NCBI GenBank assembly: GCA_023150945.1
Contig: JAKLJX010000007.1
Location: forward strand, 1 to 64,000
Direction of reading: 5' to 3'
Source of the DNA: a bacterium
Lineage (GTDB): Bacteria > Zhuqueibacterota > Zhuqueibacteria > Zhuqueibacterales > Zhuqueibacteraceae
DNA length: 64,000 nucleotides
Shown here: in pieces, positions 45,510 through 55,375 of the stretch
Layout of the letters: each line of letters begins with the position of its first letter
How positions within the stretch are numbered: the stretch's first letter is position 1
Translations under genes and position numbers: made by a program
The notes under the pieces: generated by a model
What the model saw: the letters and a program-made list of their open reading frames with translations, nothing else
Database searches by the model: none
Told to the model about the DNA's origin: nothing

Positions 45510-46871
45510 ATGGTTGACAGCAAAAAGCTGATGGACAAACTCGTGGGGCTGTGCAAACGGCGCGGCTTCATTTTTCCCTCCAGTGAAATCTACGGCGGCT
45601 TGAATAGTTGCTACGATTACGGCCCGCTGGGCGTCGAGCTTAAACGCAACGTCAAAGATTTTTGGTGGCGGGCAATGGTGCAAACGCGCGACGATATCGA
45701 AGGCCTGGATGCTTCCATTCTCATGCACCCGCGCGTGTGGGAGGCGAGCGGCCACGTCGCCAATTTCACCGACCCGATGGTGGACTGCAAGGAATGCAAA
45801 GCACGTTTTCGCGCCGATCAAATCGAGGGTGCGCTGTGCGGCTCGCCGGCGTACAAGGGCCGCAAAGCCGCGAAATGCGCGGAAGAAGGCAAATTCACCG
45901 AGGCCCGCCAGTTCAACTTGATGTTCAAGACCTTCATGGGGCCGGTGGAAGAAGCGGCCAACGTCGTCTACTTGCGGCCGGAAACCGCGCAGGGCATTTA
46001 CGTCAACGTCTACAACGTCATGCAGGCCGCGCGCCAGAAGATTCCCTTCGGCATCGCCCAAATCGGCAAGGCCTTTCGCAACGAGATCACGCCCGGCAAC
46101 TTCACCTTTCGCACGCGCGAATTCGAGCAGATGGAAATGCAGTTTTTCGTGAAGCCCGGCAGCGACATGGAATGGTTCGAGTATTGGAAGGCGCAGCGCA
46201 TCGCCTGGTACGATGCACTCGGCATTCGCCGGAGCAAGCTGCAATTTCACCAGCACACGCCTGCCGAGCTGGCGCACTATGCCGCCGCCGCGTTCGACAT
46301 CGAATATGAATTCCCCTTCGGCTGGAAGGAACTGGAGGGCGTGCACAACCGCACGGATTTCGATCTCAAGCGCCATGCCGAATTCAGCGGCAAGGACTTG
46401 AGCTATTTCGAAGACGCCACCCGCGAGCGGTTCGTGCCCTACATCATCGAAACTTCCGCCGGCTGCGACCGCACCGTGCTCACCGCCCTGATCGACGCCT
46501 ACGATGAAGACGTGATCGAGGGTGAGGCCCGCACCGTGCTGCGCCTGGCGCCGGTGATCGCGCCGATCAAAGCCGGTGTCTTTCCGCTCGTCAAGAAAGA
46601 CGGCATGCCGGAAGTGGCGGAGAAAATCTATCACGCTCTCAAAAAGCAGTTCAACGTCTTCTATGACGACGGCGGCGCGATCGGGCGGCGTTATCGCCGC
46701 ATGGATGAAGCCGGCACGCCGTTCGGCATCACGGTTGACGGCCAGACCCTGCAGGATCAAACCGTGACCGTGCGCGAGCGCGATTCACTGGTGCAGACTC
46801 GAGTCGCCAGCGACAAGCTGGTGCCGTTTCTGCAGGAGAAGATGGCGGCCTACCAGCGCCCGGCGTCATGA
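45510..46871 (+). CDS. glyQS: Glycyl-tRNA synthetase, eukaryote/archaeal-like homodimeric type
   Basis: The 453-residue class II synthetase is of the single-chain alpha2 type. It has RRGFIFPSSEIYGGLNSCYD then YGPLG, motif 2 IAQIGKAFRNEITPGNFTFR, TREFEQMEMQFF, and motif 3 in the ETSAGCDRTVLTALIDAY region. The anticodon-binding domain follows (APVIAPIKAGVFPLVKKDG). CKECKARF marks the usual insert. It has its own promoter. Confidence 0.96.
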   Translation: MVDSKKLMDKLVGLCKRRGFIFPSSEIYGGLNSCYDYGPLGVELKRNVKDFWWRAMVQTRDDIEGLDASILMHPRVWEASGHVANFTDPMVDCKECKARFRADQIEGALCGSPAYKGRKAAKCAEEGKFTEARQFNLMFKTFMGPVEEAANVVYLRPETAQGIYVNVYNVMQAARQKIPFGIAQIGKAFRNEITPGNFTFRTREFEQMEMQFFVKPGSDMEWFEYWKAQRIAWYDALGIRRSKLQFHQHTPAELAHYAAAAFDIEYEFPFGWKELEGVHNRTDFDLKRHAEFSGKDLSYFEDATRERFVPYIIETSAGCDRTVLTALIDAYDEDVIEGEARTVLRLAPVIAPIKAGVFPLVKKDGMPEVAEKIYHALKKQFNVFYDDGGAIGRRYRRMDEAGTPFGITVDGQTLQDQTVTVRERDSLVQTRVASDKLVPFLQEKMAAYQRPAS

Positions 46872-46933
46872 TAGGCCGGCCGGGCCGTGCAAATCTGTCT
46901 TAGGGCTGCGCGGACAAACTCAACCGGAACCCC

Positions 46934-47884
46934 ATGCCACACCTCCTTGAAGTCACAGAGATCGAAAAACAGTTCGAGCACGTGAGGGCAGTCGACCGGC
47001 TTACTTTCCACGTCGGCGGCGGAGAGATTTTCGCCCTGCTCGGACCGAACGGCGCCGGCAAAACCACGGTGGTGCGGATGCTGTTGCGCATTCTCACACC
47101 CGACCGCGGCGCGATACGCTTTTTCCTGAACGGCGTCGCGCGCGAGCAGGCGCTGCCGCAGGAGATCGGCTATCTCCCGGAAGAGCGGGGATTGTACCGG
47201 GAAATCGCCGTGCTCAAAAACTTGAGCTACATGGGCATCTTGCGCGGCATGCCACGCGAGGCGGCGCGCCTGGCCGCGGAAGAATGGCTGGAGCGCCTGG
47301 ATCTGCGCGAGCGCAAGAACGCGCGGCTCGATCAACTCTCCAAGGGCAACCAGCAGAAAGTGCAATTCATCGCTGCGATTCTGCACCGTCCCGCGTTTGC
47401 CATCCTCGATGAGCCCTTCTCCGGCCTGGATCCCGTGAATCAAGAGAGCTTTCTCGATCTCATCCGCGAGCTGCGCGCTGCCGGCATGACCATCCTGTTG
47501 AGCGCGCATCAGATGGATCTGGTGCAGCGTCTGGCCGATCGCGTGCTTCTGCTGCATCGCGGCCGCGCCGTTCTCGAAGGGACGATCACCGAGGTGCGCG
47601 CTTCCGCGGCGGCGCTCAAAAAAGTGGTCGTGCAGATCGAGGGCGATGTCGAGGCCGCGCTTTTCGAGCGCTTTGCCACCGTCGCGCAGATCGACAAGCT
47701 GACCGAGGGAACTTATGCGTTTTCGCTACGGCCGGAGGCTGCGATGAGCTGCTTTCTCGCAGAGGCGGCGCAGCTTCCAATCAGCGGGATTCATTCGCAA
47801 GACCCGTCGCTGCACGAAATTTTTCTCCGAACCGTCAATGACGACTCCGGCATCCGCCCGCGGCCGCTGGAGGAAGGCGCATGA
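46934..47884 (+). CDS. ABC exporter ATPase (NatA-like)
   Basis: The 316-residue ATPase has Walker A GPNGAGKTT, signature LSKGNQQKVQ, Walker B FAILDEPFSGLDP and a C-terminal DUF4162-like domain. Such ATPases energise ABC-2 type exporters of sodium, drugs or lipids; the substrate is unknown. Its stop overlaps the permease start by 4 bp. Confidence 0.93.
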   Translation: MPHLLEVTEIEKQFEHVRAVDRLTFHVGGGEIFALLGPNGAGKTTVVRMLLRILTPDRGAIRFFLNGVAREQALPQEIGYLPEERGLYREIAVLKNLSYMGILRGMPREAARLAAEEWLERLDLRERKNARLDQLSKGNQQKVQFIAAILHRPAFAILDEPFSGLDPVNQESFLDLIRELRAAGMTILLSAHQMDLVQRLADRVLLLHRGRAVLEGTITEVRASAAALKKVVVQIEGDVEAALFERFATVAQIDKLTEGTYAFSLRPEAAMSCFLAEAAQLPISGIHSQDPSLHEIFLRTVNDDSGIRPRPLEEGA

Positions 47885-49071
47885 AATCCCGCACCCGGGT
47901 TTTTGAAATCGCGCGCTGGGAGTTCGCCCGCTGGTTCAAATGGAAAGACCAGATCGCGACGGTGGCGATTTCAGCGGTTTTGGCCCTGCTCATCCGGGGC
48001 GGCCTGGCGCTGCTCGCGCGAGCCGAAGAGGCGCCGGTCAAACTTGCCGTTCTCGAGCAGGATTTTCTGACGCTCACCTTTCCCGCCGGCGGCCGGATCG
48101 CCATGCAAAGCGCCGCTCCCCGTGACGAAGCGCGCCTGCGCGAGCTGGTCGGCCGCGGCGAAATCGACGGGCTGCTCCTGGTCAAAAGTGTGGAGGAAGC
48201 CGAGCTGTTGGTTTACCAGGAACCGGTTTGGCAGAATGAAATCGCAACGCGCCTGGCCGAGGCGAGAATGCAGGCGAAAATCCGGGCGCTTGGCATTGCG
48301 CCCGCACAACTGGCCGAGGCGCTGCGGCCGCTGCAAATGTCGGTCACGATGCACGCGGGCCGGCGCGCGGCCGGCACGGCGGGAAAAATCGCCGCCGGCG
48401 TGATCGTCTGCCTCATGCTGTTCGGCACGTTCGTCGGCGCCGCCTACATGTTCGTGGCGATCACCGGCGAGAAGCAGCTTCGCGTCACCGAAATGGTGGT
48501 CTCTGCCGTCTCGCCGCAGGAATGGATCGATGGAAAAATCTTGGGGGTTTCGGCTTATGCGCTGGCATTCACCTGCACCACGGCCGTGAGCATCGTGCTG
48601 TTCGTGCTGCTCTCTCGAATGCTCGGTTCAAGCTGGGAGATTCCCGCCGGGGTGGTGCACCCGGGCGTGATTCTGGCGTTGTTGCTGTTGGGGCTCGCCG
48701 GCTTCCTGTTGTGGAACACGGTCTTCGCGGCCATTTCTGCAACGGTAAACGATCCCAACACCTCGGCGCGCGGCTCGCTGCTGCTCGCGCCTTTTCTTCC
48801 GGTCGTGTTTGCCATGATCATTTTCAATAATCCGGATGCGCCGGCAGCGCGGTTCTTCTCCGTTCTTCCTTTTACCTCGCCGGCGGTGATGCCGGCGCGC
48901 CTGGTCTTGACGCAAGTGCCCTGGTGGGAGACGGCGCTTGCCATTTTTCTGCTGGCGGGAGGCGCCTGGCTTTTCCGTTCTGCCAGCGGCAAGATTTTCC
49001 GCTTGGGCATGCTCATGCACGGCAAGGAGCCGAGTTTCAAAGAAATGTTGCGCTGGGCGCGCGAGGCGTGA
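47881..49071 (+). CDS. ABC-2 type permease (NatB-like)
   Basis: The 396-residue membrane protein has one N-terminal helix (DQIATVAISAVLALLIRGGL), a large extracytoplasmic domain (about 55-165), then six helices beginning AGKIAAGVIVCLMLFGTFVG. The motif EKQLRVTEMVVSAVSPQEWI then DGKILGV is typical of NatB/YhaP permeases. It pairs with the overlapping ATPase gene. Confidence 0.92.
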   Translation: MKSRTRVFEIARWEFARWFKWKDQIATVAISAVLALLIRGGLALLARAEEAPVKLAVLEQDFLTLTFPAGGRIAMQSAAPRDEARLRELVGRGEIDGLLLVKSVEEAELLVYQEPVWQNEIATRLAEARMQAKIRALGIAPAQLAEALRPLQMSVTMHAGRRAAGTAGKIAAGVIVCLMLFGTFVGAAYMFVAITGEKQLRVTEMVVSAVSPQEWIDGKILGVSAYALAFTCTTAVSIVLFVLLSRMLGSSWEIPAGVVHPGVILALLLLGLAGFLLWNTVFAAISATVNDPNTSARGSLLLAPFLPVVFAMIIFNNPDAPAARFFSVLPFTSPAVMPARLVLTQVPWWETALAIFLLAGGAWLFRSASGKIFRLGMLMHGKEPSFKEMLRWAREA

Positions 49072-49133
49072 AGGCGCCTGGATCGCCCGGTCAAGTGCGA
49101 GCAATACGAGTAACCTTTTTGGCGGAGGATGGA

Positions 49134-49625
49134 ATGCGTTTCAACAAAACCAAGATGCGCCAGCTTGTCGATTGGGGCGCAGCGCTGCGTGCCGGCGTGT
49201 ACAGCGGCCTGATTTTTCTCGCTCTCAACCTGCTGTTGACGCATCTCTACGTCGGCAGCCCGTGGGTGGTAGTGCGATTGGTGGCCTCGGTGGTCATGGG
49301 CAAGGGTGTGTTGCCGCCGCCGGCCACGTTTGACGTGACGATATTCCTCGTGGCGCTGGTCGTGCATCTCGTGCTCTCCATCGGCTTTGCGTGTTTGATT
49401 GCGTACGTGCTGCACCGCTGGGGCTTGATCGTCGGCATCCTGGGCGGCGCCGTGCTCGGCCTGGCATTGTACGCCATCAATTTCTACACCATCAGCTTCT
49501 TCTTTCCGTGGTTCTTTCCAATGCGCAGTTGGATCATGGCGCTGAGCCATGCGCTGTTCGGCGCCTGCGCCGGCGGATTCTATGAAGCCATGGAAGTGGA
49601 GAAGTTCGTGCCGGCGGAATCCTGA
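49134..49625 (+). CDS. Conserved membrane protein, function unknown
   Basis: The 163-residue protein has four hydrophobic segments: about residues 20-38, 62-84, 90-118 and 120-150. No family is recognised. The ATG at 49134 follows GGCGGAGG at good spacing. It lies 62 bp after the ABC permease and may belong to that operon. Confidence 0.7.
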   Translation: MRFNKTKMRQLVDWGAALRAGVYSGLIFLALNLLLTHLYVGSPWVVVRLVASVVMGKGVLPPPATFDVTIFLVALVVHLVLSIGFACLIAYVLHRWGLIVGILGGAVLGLALYAINFYTISFFFPWFFPMRSWIMALSHALFGACAGGFYEAMEVEKFVPAES

Positions 49626-49719
49626 AACGCCAACCGCACGCCGGTGCCCCTCAGATGGCGGGCCGGCAGCAAGTCGACATGAGATAATTTTGATAAACGA
49701 TCAGTGTGAGGGAAGAGTC

Positions 49720-50616
49720 ATGTTAGAGCGGAATTCGTTTCGTATGCAATTTCCCCAGCGTGGTTGGGGACAGCGAGCCTTCCCGGCAGCCAACCGGGCT
49801 TCCAGCGGTTCCGGCAAGATGCGCTTGTTGATCGGCCTGGTCGTGGCGGCGTTCGCGCTGTTTTCCTATTTTCGCTCGAGCGTCTACAATCCCGTGACCG
49901 GCGAAAATCAGCATATCAACATCACCGCCGAGCAGGAAATCGCGCTCGGGCTGCAGTCCGTGCCCCAGATGGAGGCGGAGTTTGGCGGGCTGCATCCGGA
50001 TCAGCAGGCCCAGGCGCTGTTGGATGCCGTCGGCCGCAAGCTGGTACAAAGCAGCGCCGCTTCGCAAACGCCCTACCAGTTCGAGTTCAGCCTGCTGGCC
50101 GATGACCAGACGGTCAACGCCTTTGCGCTGCCGGGCGGACCGGTTTTCATCACCGCGGCGTTGTTCAACCGGCTGCAAACCGAGGGGCAGCTTGCCGGTG
50201 TCTTGGGCCATGAGATCGGCCACGTGGTGGCGCGCCATAGCGCCCAGCAGATCGCGCAGCAGCAGCTCACCCAGGGCTTGACCGGCGCGCTGGTGCTGTC
50301 GACCTATGACCCCTACAATCCCAGCAGCCAGCAGACCGCGCAGATCGCGATGGTGATCGGGCAATTGGTCAACATGAAATATGGCCGGGAAGACGAACTG
50401 CAATCCGACCATTTGGGCGTGCGCTTCCTGGCGGATGCCGGCTATGATCCGCGTGCGCTGATCGGCGTCATGCAGATTCTGGCGGAAGCGGGCGGCGGTG
50501 CGCGCCAGCCGGAGTTTTTCAGCACCCACCCCAATCCGGAAAATCGTGTGGCGCAGATCGAAGCCGCCATTCATGAGCGCTTCCCGGACGGCGTGCCGGC
50601 GGGGTTGCGGCCGTGA
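49720..50616 (+). CDS. Membrane-anchored M48-family zinc metallopeptidase
   Basis: The 298-residue protein has an anchor helix (about 34-51) and the zinc motif His164-Glu165-x-x-His168 (GHEIGHVVARHSAQQ), with the third ligand expected in EDELQSDHLGVRF. It resembles BepA/YcaL-like periplasmic proteases in outer-membrane quality control. FALPGGPVFI and STHPNPENRVAQIE are typical of the family. Confidence 0.93.
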   Translation: MLERNSFRMQFPQRGWGQRAFPAANRASSGSGKMRLLIGLVVAAFALFSYFRSSVYNPVTGENQHINITAEQEIALGLQSVPQMEAEFGGLHPDQQAQALLDAVGRKLVQSSAASQTPYQFEFSLLADDQTVNAFALPGGPVFITAALFNRLQTEGQLAGVLGHEIGHVVARHSAQQIAQQQLTQGLTGALVLSTYDPYNPSSQQTAQIAMVIGQLVNMKYGREDELQSDHLGVRFLADAGYDPRALIGVMQILAEAGGGARQPEFFSTHPNPENRVAQIEAAIHERFPDGVPAGLRP

Positions 50617-50691
50617 GGGTGGAATGATCTCCGTTATGATGTCGAAAGCAAGCGCTTGCGAGCATCCGAGATTGCCTGCAGAGAGACAGCC

Positions 50692-52401
50692 ATGCTCACC
50701 AAATTGACCATTCGGAATCTCAAGCTTTTTGCCGAGGTTGAAATCGAGCTCGGCGAGCGCGTCGTCTTCATCGGCCCGAACAATTCCGGCAAGACCTCGG
50801 CTTTGCAGGCCATCGCGTTGTGGGAAGCCGGGGTCAAGCGCTGGCTGGAGAAGCGCGGCAGCGAGAAAATACCGGGCCAAAGGCCGGCAGTGACCATCAA
50901 TCGGCAGGACTTGGTCTCGCTTCCCGTCCCTTCCGCCAAACTGCTCTGGCGTGACCTGCACGTGCGGGAGGGTGTTCGGCTGGAAGACAAAACCGCCACT
51001 CGCAACGTGCTCATCACGATCGGCGTCGAGGGCGTAGACGAAAGAACTTGGCAATGCTCTCTGGAATTCGACTATGCCAATGAGGAGTCGCTCTACTGCC
51101 GGCCGCCGCTGGTCTCCGATAACCGGCGAATGGAGGTTCCCGCCCATCTCAAAGATCTCCAGGTAGCCTATCTCCCACCCATGTCCGGCTTGGCCGCCCG
51201 CGAAGACCGGCTCGAAATGGGCTCCATTCGAGTTCGGCTGGGAGAGGGTCGCACGGCTGAGGTTTTGAGAAACCTATGCTGGCAAGTTCTGCAAAGCAAA
51301 AACGGAGAGCAAAGATGGCAGGAAATCTGCGAGCTGATTGAGAGGCTGTTCGGTTCGAAGCTGAATCGTCCGCAATATATCGTTGAGCGGGGGGAAATCA
51401 CGATGGACTTGCAAAGCCGGTATGGCACGACGCTCGACATTTCCGCGAGTGGCCGCGGCGAGCAGCAGACACTGCTGTTGCTGGCCCACCTGGCCGTTCA
51501 TTCCGGCGCCGTGCTCCTGCTGGACGAACCGGATGCCCATCTTGAAATCCTGCGCCAACGCCAAATCTATGATGTCCTTTCCCGGCAGGCCGAAAAGACG
51601 AACAGTCAGATCATCGCTGCCAGCCATTCGGAAGTTCTGCTCAACGAAGCGGCGGGGCGCGATGTGGTGGTCGCCTTTGTCGGCAGGCCGCACCGCATTG
51701 ACGACCGTGGCAGCCAGGTGCTCAAAGCCCTGCGCGAAATCGGTTTCGAGCAGTACTACCTGGGCGAAGACAGAGGCTGGATTCTTTACCTCGAAGGCGC
51801 GACGGATCTGGCCATGCTGCGCATGTATGCTGAACGGTTGCATCACGATGCCCGTCCCCTGCTGGCAAGGCCGTTCGTGCACTATGTCGGCAATCAGCCG
51901 CGCAAAGCGCAAGAGCATTTCTACGCCCTGCGGGAGGCCAAGGGGGATCTGATCGGCATCGCGATTTACGACCGCCTCGACTCCCCGCTGCCTGCTGATC
52001 CGAATCTCGACCAGCGAATGTGGCGACGGCGCGAGCTGGAAAATTATTTGTGCCAGCGCGAAACCCTGCTGGCCTACGCGGAGAATGCAGGCCGCATGCA
52101 GTTTGGAGAGTTGTTTCGTCCAAGCTGGCGCGAAGCCATGGCACAGGCAATTGCGGAAGTTGAAAAGGCACTGCAGACTTTGGGCAAGGATCCCTGGAGC
52201 GCGGATCTCAAGGCGAGCGACGAATTCCTCGATCCTGTTTTCAAGAGATTCCACGAGAAGTTGGCTTTACCCAATCTCATGAGCAAGACGAACTATCACG
52301 TCTTGGTGAAGTTTGTGCCCGGCGAGGCGATTGCTGCGGAAATCCGCGAAATGCTCGATGCCATTGTTGCGGTGGCCGGCCGGGCCAAGCCGCGGGAATA
52401 G
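50692..52401 (+). CDS. AAA ATPase with TOPRIM/DUF4435-like C-terminus (OLD/PARIS-like)
   Basis: The 569-residue protein has an ABC-type AAA domain: Walker A GPNNSGKTS (28-36), ISASGRGEQQTLLLLAHLAV signature and Walker B VLLLDEPDAHLE. The C-terminal part has acidic residues in TOPRIM-like positions: Glu368 (LEGATD), Asp427 and Asp430 (IYDRLD), and RRRELENYL (Glu450). This resembles OLD nucleases and, in the ELENYL motif, DUF4435 proteins such as AriB of PARIS. A single-gene anti-phage or DNA-repair nuclease is the inference. Its neighbours, a protease and a cupin, give no support. Confidence 0.78.
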   Translation: MLTKLTIRNLKLFAEVEIELGERVVFIGPNNSGKTSALQAIALWEAGVKRWLEKRGSEKIPGQRPAVTINRQDLVSLPVPSAKLLWRDLHVREGVRLEDKTATRNVLITIGVEGVDERTWQCSLEFDYANEESLYCRPPLVSDNRRMEVPAHLKDLQVAYLPPMSGLAAREDRLEMGSIRVRLGEGRTAEVLRNLCWQVLQSKNGEQRWQEICELIERLFGSKLNRPQYIVERGEITMDLQSRYGTTLDISASGRGEQQTLLLLAHLAVHSGAVLLLDEPDAHLEILRQRQIYDVLSRQAEKTNSQIIAASHSEVLLNEAAGRDVVVAFVGRPHRIDDRGSQVLKALREIGFEQYYLGEDRGWILYLEGATDLAMLRMYAERLHHDARPLLARPFVHYVGNQPRKAQEHFYALREAKGDLIGIAIYDRLDSPLPADPNLDQRMWRRRELENYLCQRETLLAYAENAGRMQFGELFRPSWREAMAQAIAEVEKALQTLGKDPWSADLKASDEFLDPVFKRFHEKLALPNLMSKTNYHVLVKFVPGEAIAAEIREMLDAIVAVAGRAKPRE

Positions 52402-52530
52402 GCGCGGCGGTTTCAACGGCTGTGCACGGCCTCCCTGGCCTCCGCCGGCACCGGGCGGATCACGGCCAGGAGGCGGGAAATTTCCACTGATGGTGTTTTG
52501 AGATTTGCCGCAGAAAGGAGCAGGACCGCC

Positions 52531-52905
52531 ATGTTGATCAAGCACGAGAAGGACTGTGAGGAAATCATCGCCAACGATGGCTGCCGCTTGCGCGAGCTGT
52601 TGCATCCCGAACGCGATCGCGGCGCCGGCATCTCCTATTCTCTGGCGATCGCTTACGTGGAGCCGGGCAAGGCAACCTATCGCCACTCGCTCCGGCAGTC
52701 GGAGGTCTACTACATTCTCGAAGGCCTCGGCAACATGCACATCGGCGCAGAAACCCAGGAAGTGCATCCGGGCGACGCCATCTACATTCCGCCGGGCCAG
52801 GAACAATGGATCGAAAACCTCGGCCAAAATGTTCTCGTGTTTGCAGCCATCGTCAGCCCGCCCTGGCGCGCCGAGGATGATATTCGGCATGACGTGGCGG
52901 CGTGA
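52531..52905 (+). CDS. Small cupin-domain protein
   Basis: The 124-residue protein is a single cupin barrel with YRHSLRQSEVYYILEGLGNM and VHPGDAIYIPPGQEQWIEN. The metal-binding pattern is partial, since the canonical HxH is HS here and the second His is Gln. Some cupins of this form bind sugars or act without metal. The ATG at 52531 follows AAAGGAG. Function unknown. Confidence 0.85.
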   Translation: MLIKHEKDCEEIIANDGCRLRELLHPERDRGAGISYSLAIAYVEPGKATYRHSLRQSEVYYILEGLGNMHIGAETQEVHPGDAIYIPPGQEQWIENLGQNVLVFAAIVSPPWRAEDDIRHDVAA

Positions 52906-52954
52906 GCCGCGGGTGAAAATTATCTCGAGGATGACAACGCAACCGATGAAGTAG

Positions 52955-55348
52955 ATGAACTCGCCCGTCATCACATGCCTGCTCGCCGCCCTTGCCCTCA
53001 CCGCCAGTGTGCCGCCCGGCCACGCCGCGGAAAAGAATAGCCTGCGCGATCCGGCCTTGCAACGCCTCTACCATGCGCTGCGCGCGCCGGCAATCGCGGA
53101 GACCGGATGGCATCTCACGGACACACTCCGGCTGCACTTGCCGGACTTCCGCCTCACCTTGATCACCGGCCGGCTGGCGCCGCTGCAAGACTCCACCGCC
53201 GGCTGCACCGGTCTGGTGTTCGAAGGCCAGGCGCGCGTAGAATTCAGCCCGCGCGAGGCCGCGGAACAGTTTCAGCTTGCCCGCTTCACCAAAGATCCGG
53301 CCCTCACCTGCACCACGACCCGCCTGCTGTTGCGCTTCCCCGATTTCAGCATTCTGCAAGCCCTGCTGCCGCCTGCTGCGATTCTCGCGGCGCCACCGCG
53401 CGACCCCACGAGTTTCTCGCGTTCGGTGCGTGAACTGCCGGGCGATTTGCAGGCGCTTCTGCTCGAACGCCGCGGCTACAATCTTGCCGCGCACCTGCTG
53501 CGCAGCCGGCTGCAACCCGTCATGTCCCGGCAAGTGGTGTGTGCCTTCTATCCCGAGCGCGACATGAATCCGTTTCCGCCGCTGTACATTTATCTTTACG
53601 ATGCGGCCGCCGTCGAGCAAGTGGCGTTGCTGCAGTATTTCCACAAGCGCCTGGGACGGCCGCTGTTCACCGTGTGCAGTTACGCGGTCACGGCGGATTC
53701 CATGGCCGCCCTGCCGGCTTTGCTGAGATACAACGGCTGGGTCCAGCTCAATCAAAGCGGCATGTTGGAGGCCGACATGGGTGTGAACATTTTTCTGGGC
53801 GCGGCAAAACCGCCGATCCTCCATTTCGCGCTGGCCGCTGATCTGGAAATCGCCTGGATTCTCTCGGAAGACGGCGACACGCTCAGTTTCGTGCGCGAGA
53901 AAAAGGAAAGCGAAGTCACGGTCTTTGTCAATGCAGCGCGTGCCCGCGATGACACCTTGCGGCTGCTGTTTCACTATCAAGGTGAATTACTGCGCCGCCA
54001 TGACAACGGCATGTATGCGCTGAAGGATCCGGTCTTCTGGGTGCCCCGGCTGGGATACTTGCAGCGGGCGCATTACAACATCGTTTACAAATGCCCGCCG
54101 CGTTTGCGCGTTTTGACACTTGGCCGCCTGGTTCGCGACTGGGAGGAAGCAGGATTTCACCTGAGCTACTATCGCTCGCACGCACCGGCCAAAGCCTCGA
54201 CCTTTTGCATGGGCAGTTTCAGCGCGGACACGCTGCCTGCGCCGGGGCTGGGGTTGCCGCAAATCGAAATCTACAGCAGTTCGCGCCATACTTCCGGCAC
54301 CCGCAAACGCGTGGCTGCCGATGTCGCCAACAGCCTCTACTTCTTCGCCAGCCGGCTGGGAGATTACCGCCTGCCGGTGCTGCGCGTGGTCGAGGTGCCC
54401 ACCTTTCACAGCCAGGGATTTCCCGGTTTCGTCACGCTGTCCTGGCTGGGATTTTCCGGCCATGCCGAAGGCCCGCGCGAAGCGCTGCGCAGCCACGAAA
54501 TCGCGCATCAGTGGTTCGGCAATACGCTGGGCTGGGCCACCTATCATGATCAATGGCTGAGCGAAGCGTTTGCCGAATACCTCGGCGCGCTTTACGTGGA
54601 GTGGGTGTTGCGCGACAAGAACCACTTCACGGAGATTTTGCAGGCCTGGAGCAATGATTTGCTGGAGCAGGGCAACGTCGGCGTGAGCATCGGCATGCAA
54701 CGTTTCGGTTTCAGCAAGGAGGCTTTGCGCAAAAGTGAAGGCCAGCGCGCCGGCCCCATCGCCATGGGCGTTCGCCTCGGTCAGCGCGAAGCGCTGGACT
54801 ACTACATGCAAACCTATGAGAAAGGCGCGTACGTCTTGCACATGTTGCGCTGGCTGCTGCGCGATCTGGACACCGGCGACGATTCCCGCTTTTGGGCTTT
54901 ACTCGCGGATTTTCTCCGCGTTCATCGCGACGGTGAGCCGGCCACCCGCGACTTTCAACTGCTGGCCGAGCAGCACTATGGCGCGCCGCTCGATGATTTT
55001 TTCCGCCAATGGATTCAACAAAACCGGGTGCCGACCTATCACTGGCGCTATGAGATTGCCGCGGTGCCCACCGCACCGCCGGCCGGTTTGCCGGTCGCGC
55101 GGCCCACGCCTCATTCCGTCAAGCCCGAATATGTCGTGCGCGTGCACGTGCGCCAGGAAGGCGTGCCACCGGGTTTCAACATGCCGGTTCCCGTCACCGT
55201 GGATTATGCCGACGGCTTCACGCTGACGCGGCGCGTGCAGGTCTCCCAGGAGGGCGGATTGCTGGAATTCCCCGCCTATCCGGCCAGAGTGAGCCGCGTT
55301 GTTTTCAACACCGGCAACGCGGTCCTGTGCCGCCTGTCGGCAAATTGA
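52955..55348 (+). CDS. M1-like zinc metallopeptidase, exported
   Basis: The 797-residue protein has a signal peptide (MNSPVITCLLAALALTASVP then PGHAAEKN) and the gluzincin zinc site His514-Glu515-x-x-His518 (HEIAHQWFG) with Glu537 (WLSEAFAEY) 19 residues later. The aminopeptidase GxMEN loop is not seen; the preceding segment is FPGFVTLSWLGF. The N-terminal ~400 residues do not show the usual M1 beta domain. It may be an unusual M1 enzyme with altered substrate choice. A C-terminal beta domain spans about residues 700-797. Confidence 0.85.
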   Translation: MNSPVITCLLAALALTASVPPGHAAEKNSLRDPALQRLYHALRAPAIAETGWHLTDTLRLHLPDFRLTLITGRLAPLQDSTAGCTGLVFEGQARVEFSPREAAEQFQLARFTKDPALTCTTTRLLLRFPDFSILQALLPPAAILAAPPRDPTSFSRSVRELPGDLQALLLERRGYNLAAHLLRSRLQPVMSRQVVCAFYPERDMNPFPPLYIYLYDAAAVEQVALLQYFHKRLGRPLFTVCSYAVTADSMAALPALLRYNGWVQLNQSGMLEADMGVNIFLGAAKPPILHFALAADLEIAWILSEDGDTLSFVREKKESEVTVFVNAARARDDTLRLLFHYQGELLRRHDNGMYALKDPVFWVPRLGYLQRAHYNIVYKCPPRLRVLTLGRLVRDWEEAGFHLSYYRSHAPAKASTFCMGSFSADTLPAPGLGLPQIEIYSSSRHTSGTRKRVAADVANSLYFFASRLGDYRLPVLRVVEVPTFHSQGFPGFVTLSWLGFSGHAEGPREALRSHEIAHQWFGNTLGWATYHDQWLSEAFAEYLGALYVEWVLRDKNHFTEILQAWSNDLLEQGNVGVSIGMQRFGFSKEALRKSEGQRAGPIAMGVRLGQREALDYYMQTYEKGAYVLHMLRWLLRDLDTGDDSRFWALLADFLRVHRDGEPATRDFQLLAEQHYGAPLDDFFRQWIQQNRVPTYHWRYEIAAVPTAPPAGLPVARPTPHSVKPEYVVRVHVRQEGVPPGFNMPVPVTVDYADGFTLTRRVQVSQEGGLLEFPAYPARVSRVVFNTGNAVLCRLSAN

Positions 55349-55375
55349 TCCCGCCCCGCAACTCCCTCCCATGCT

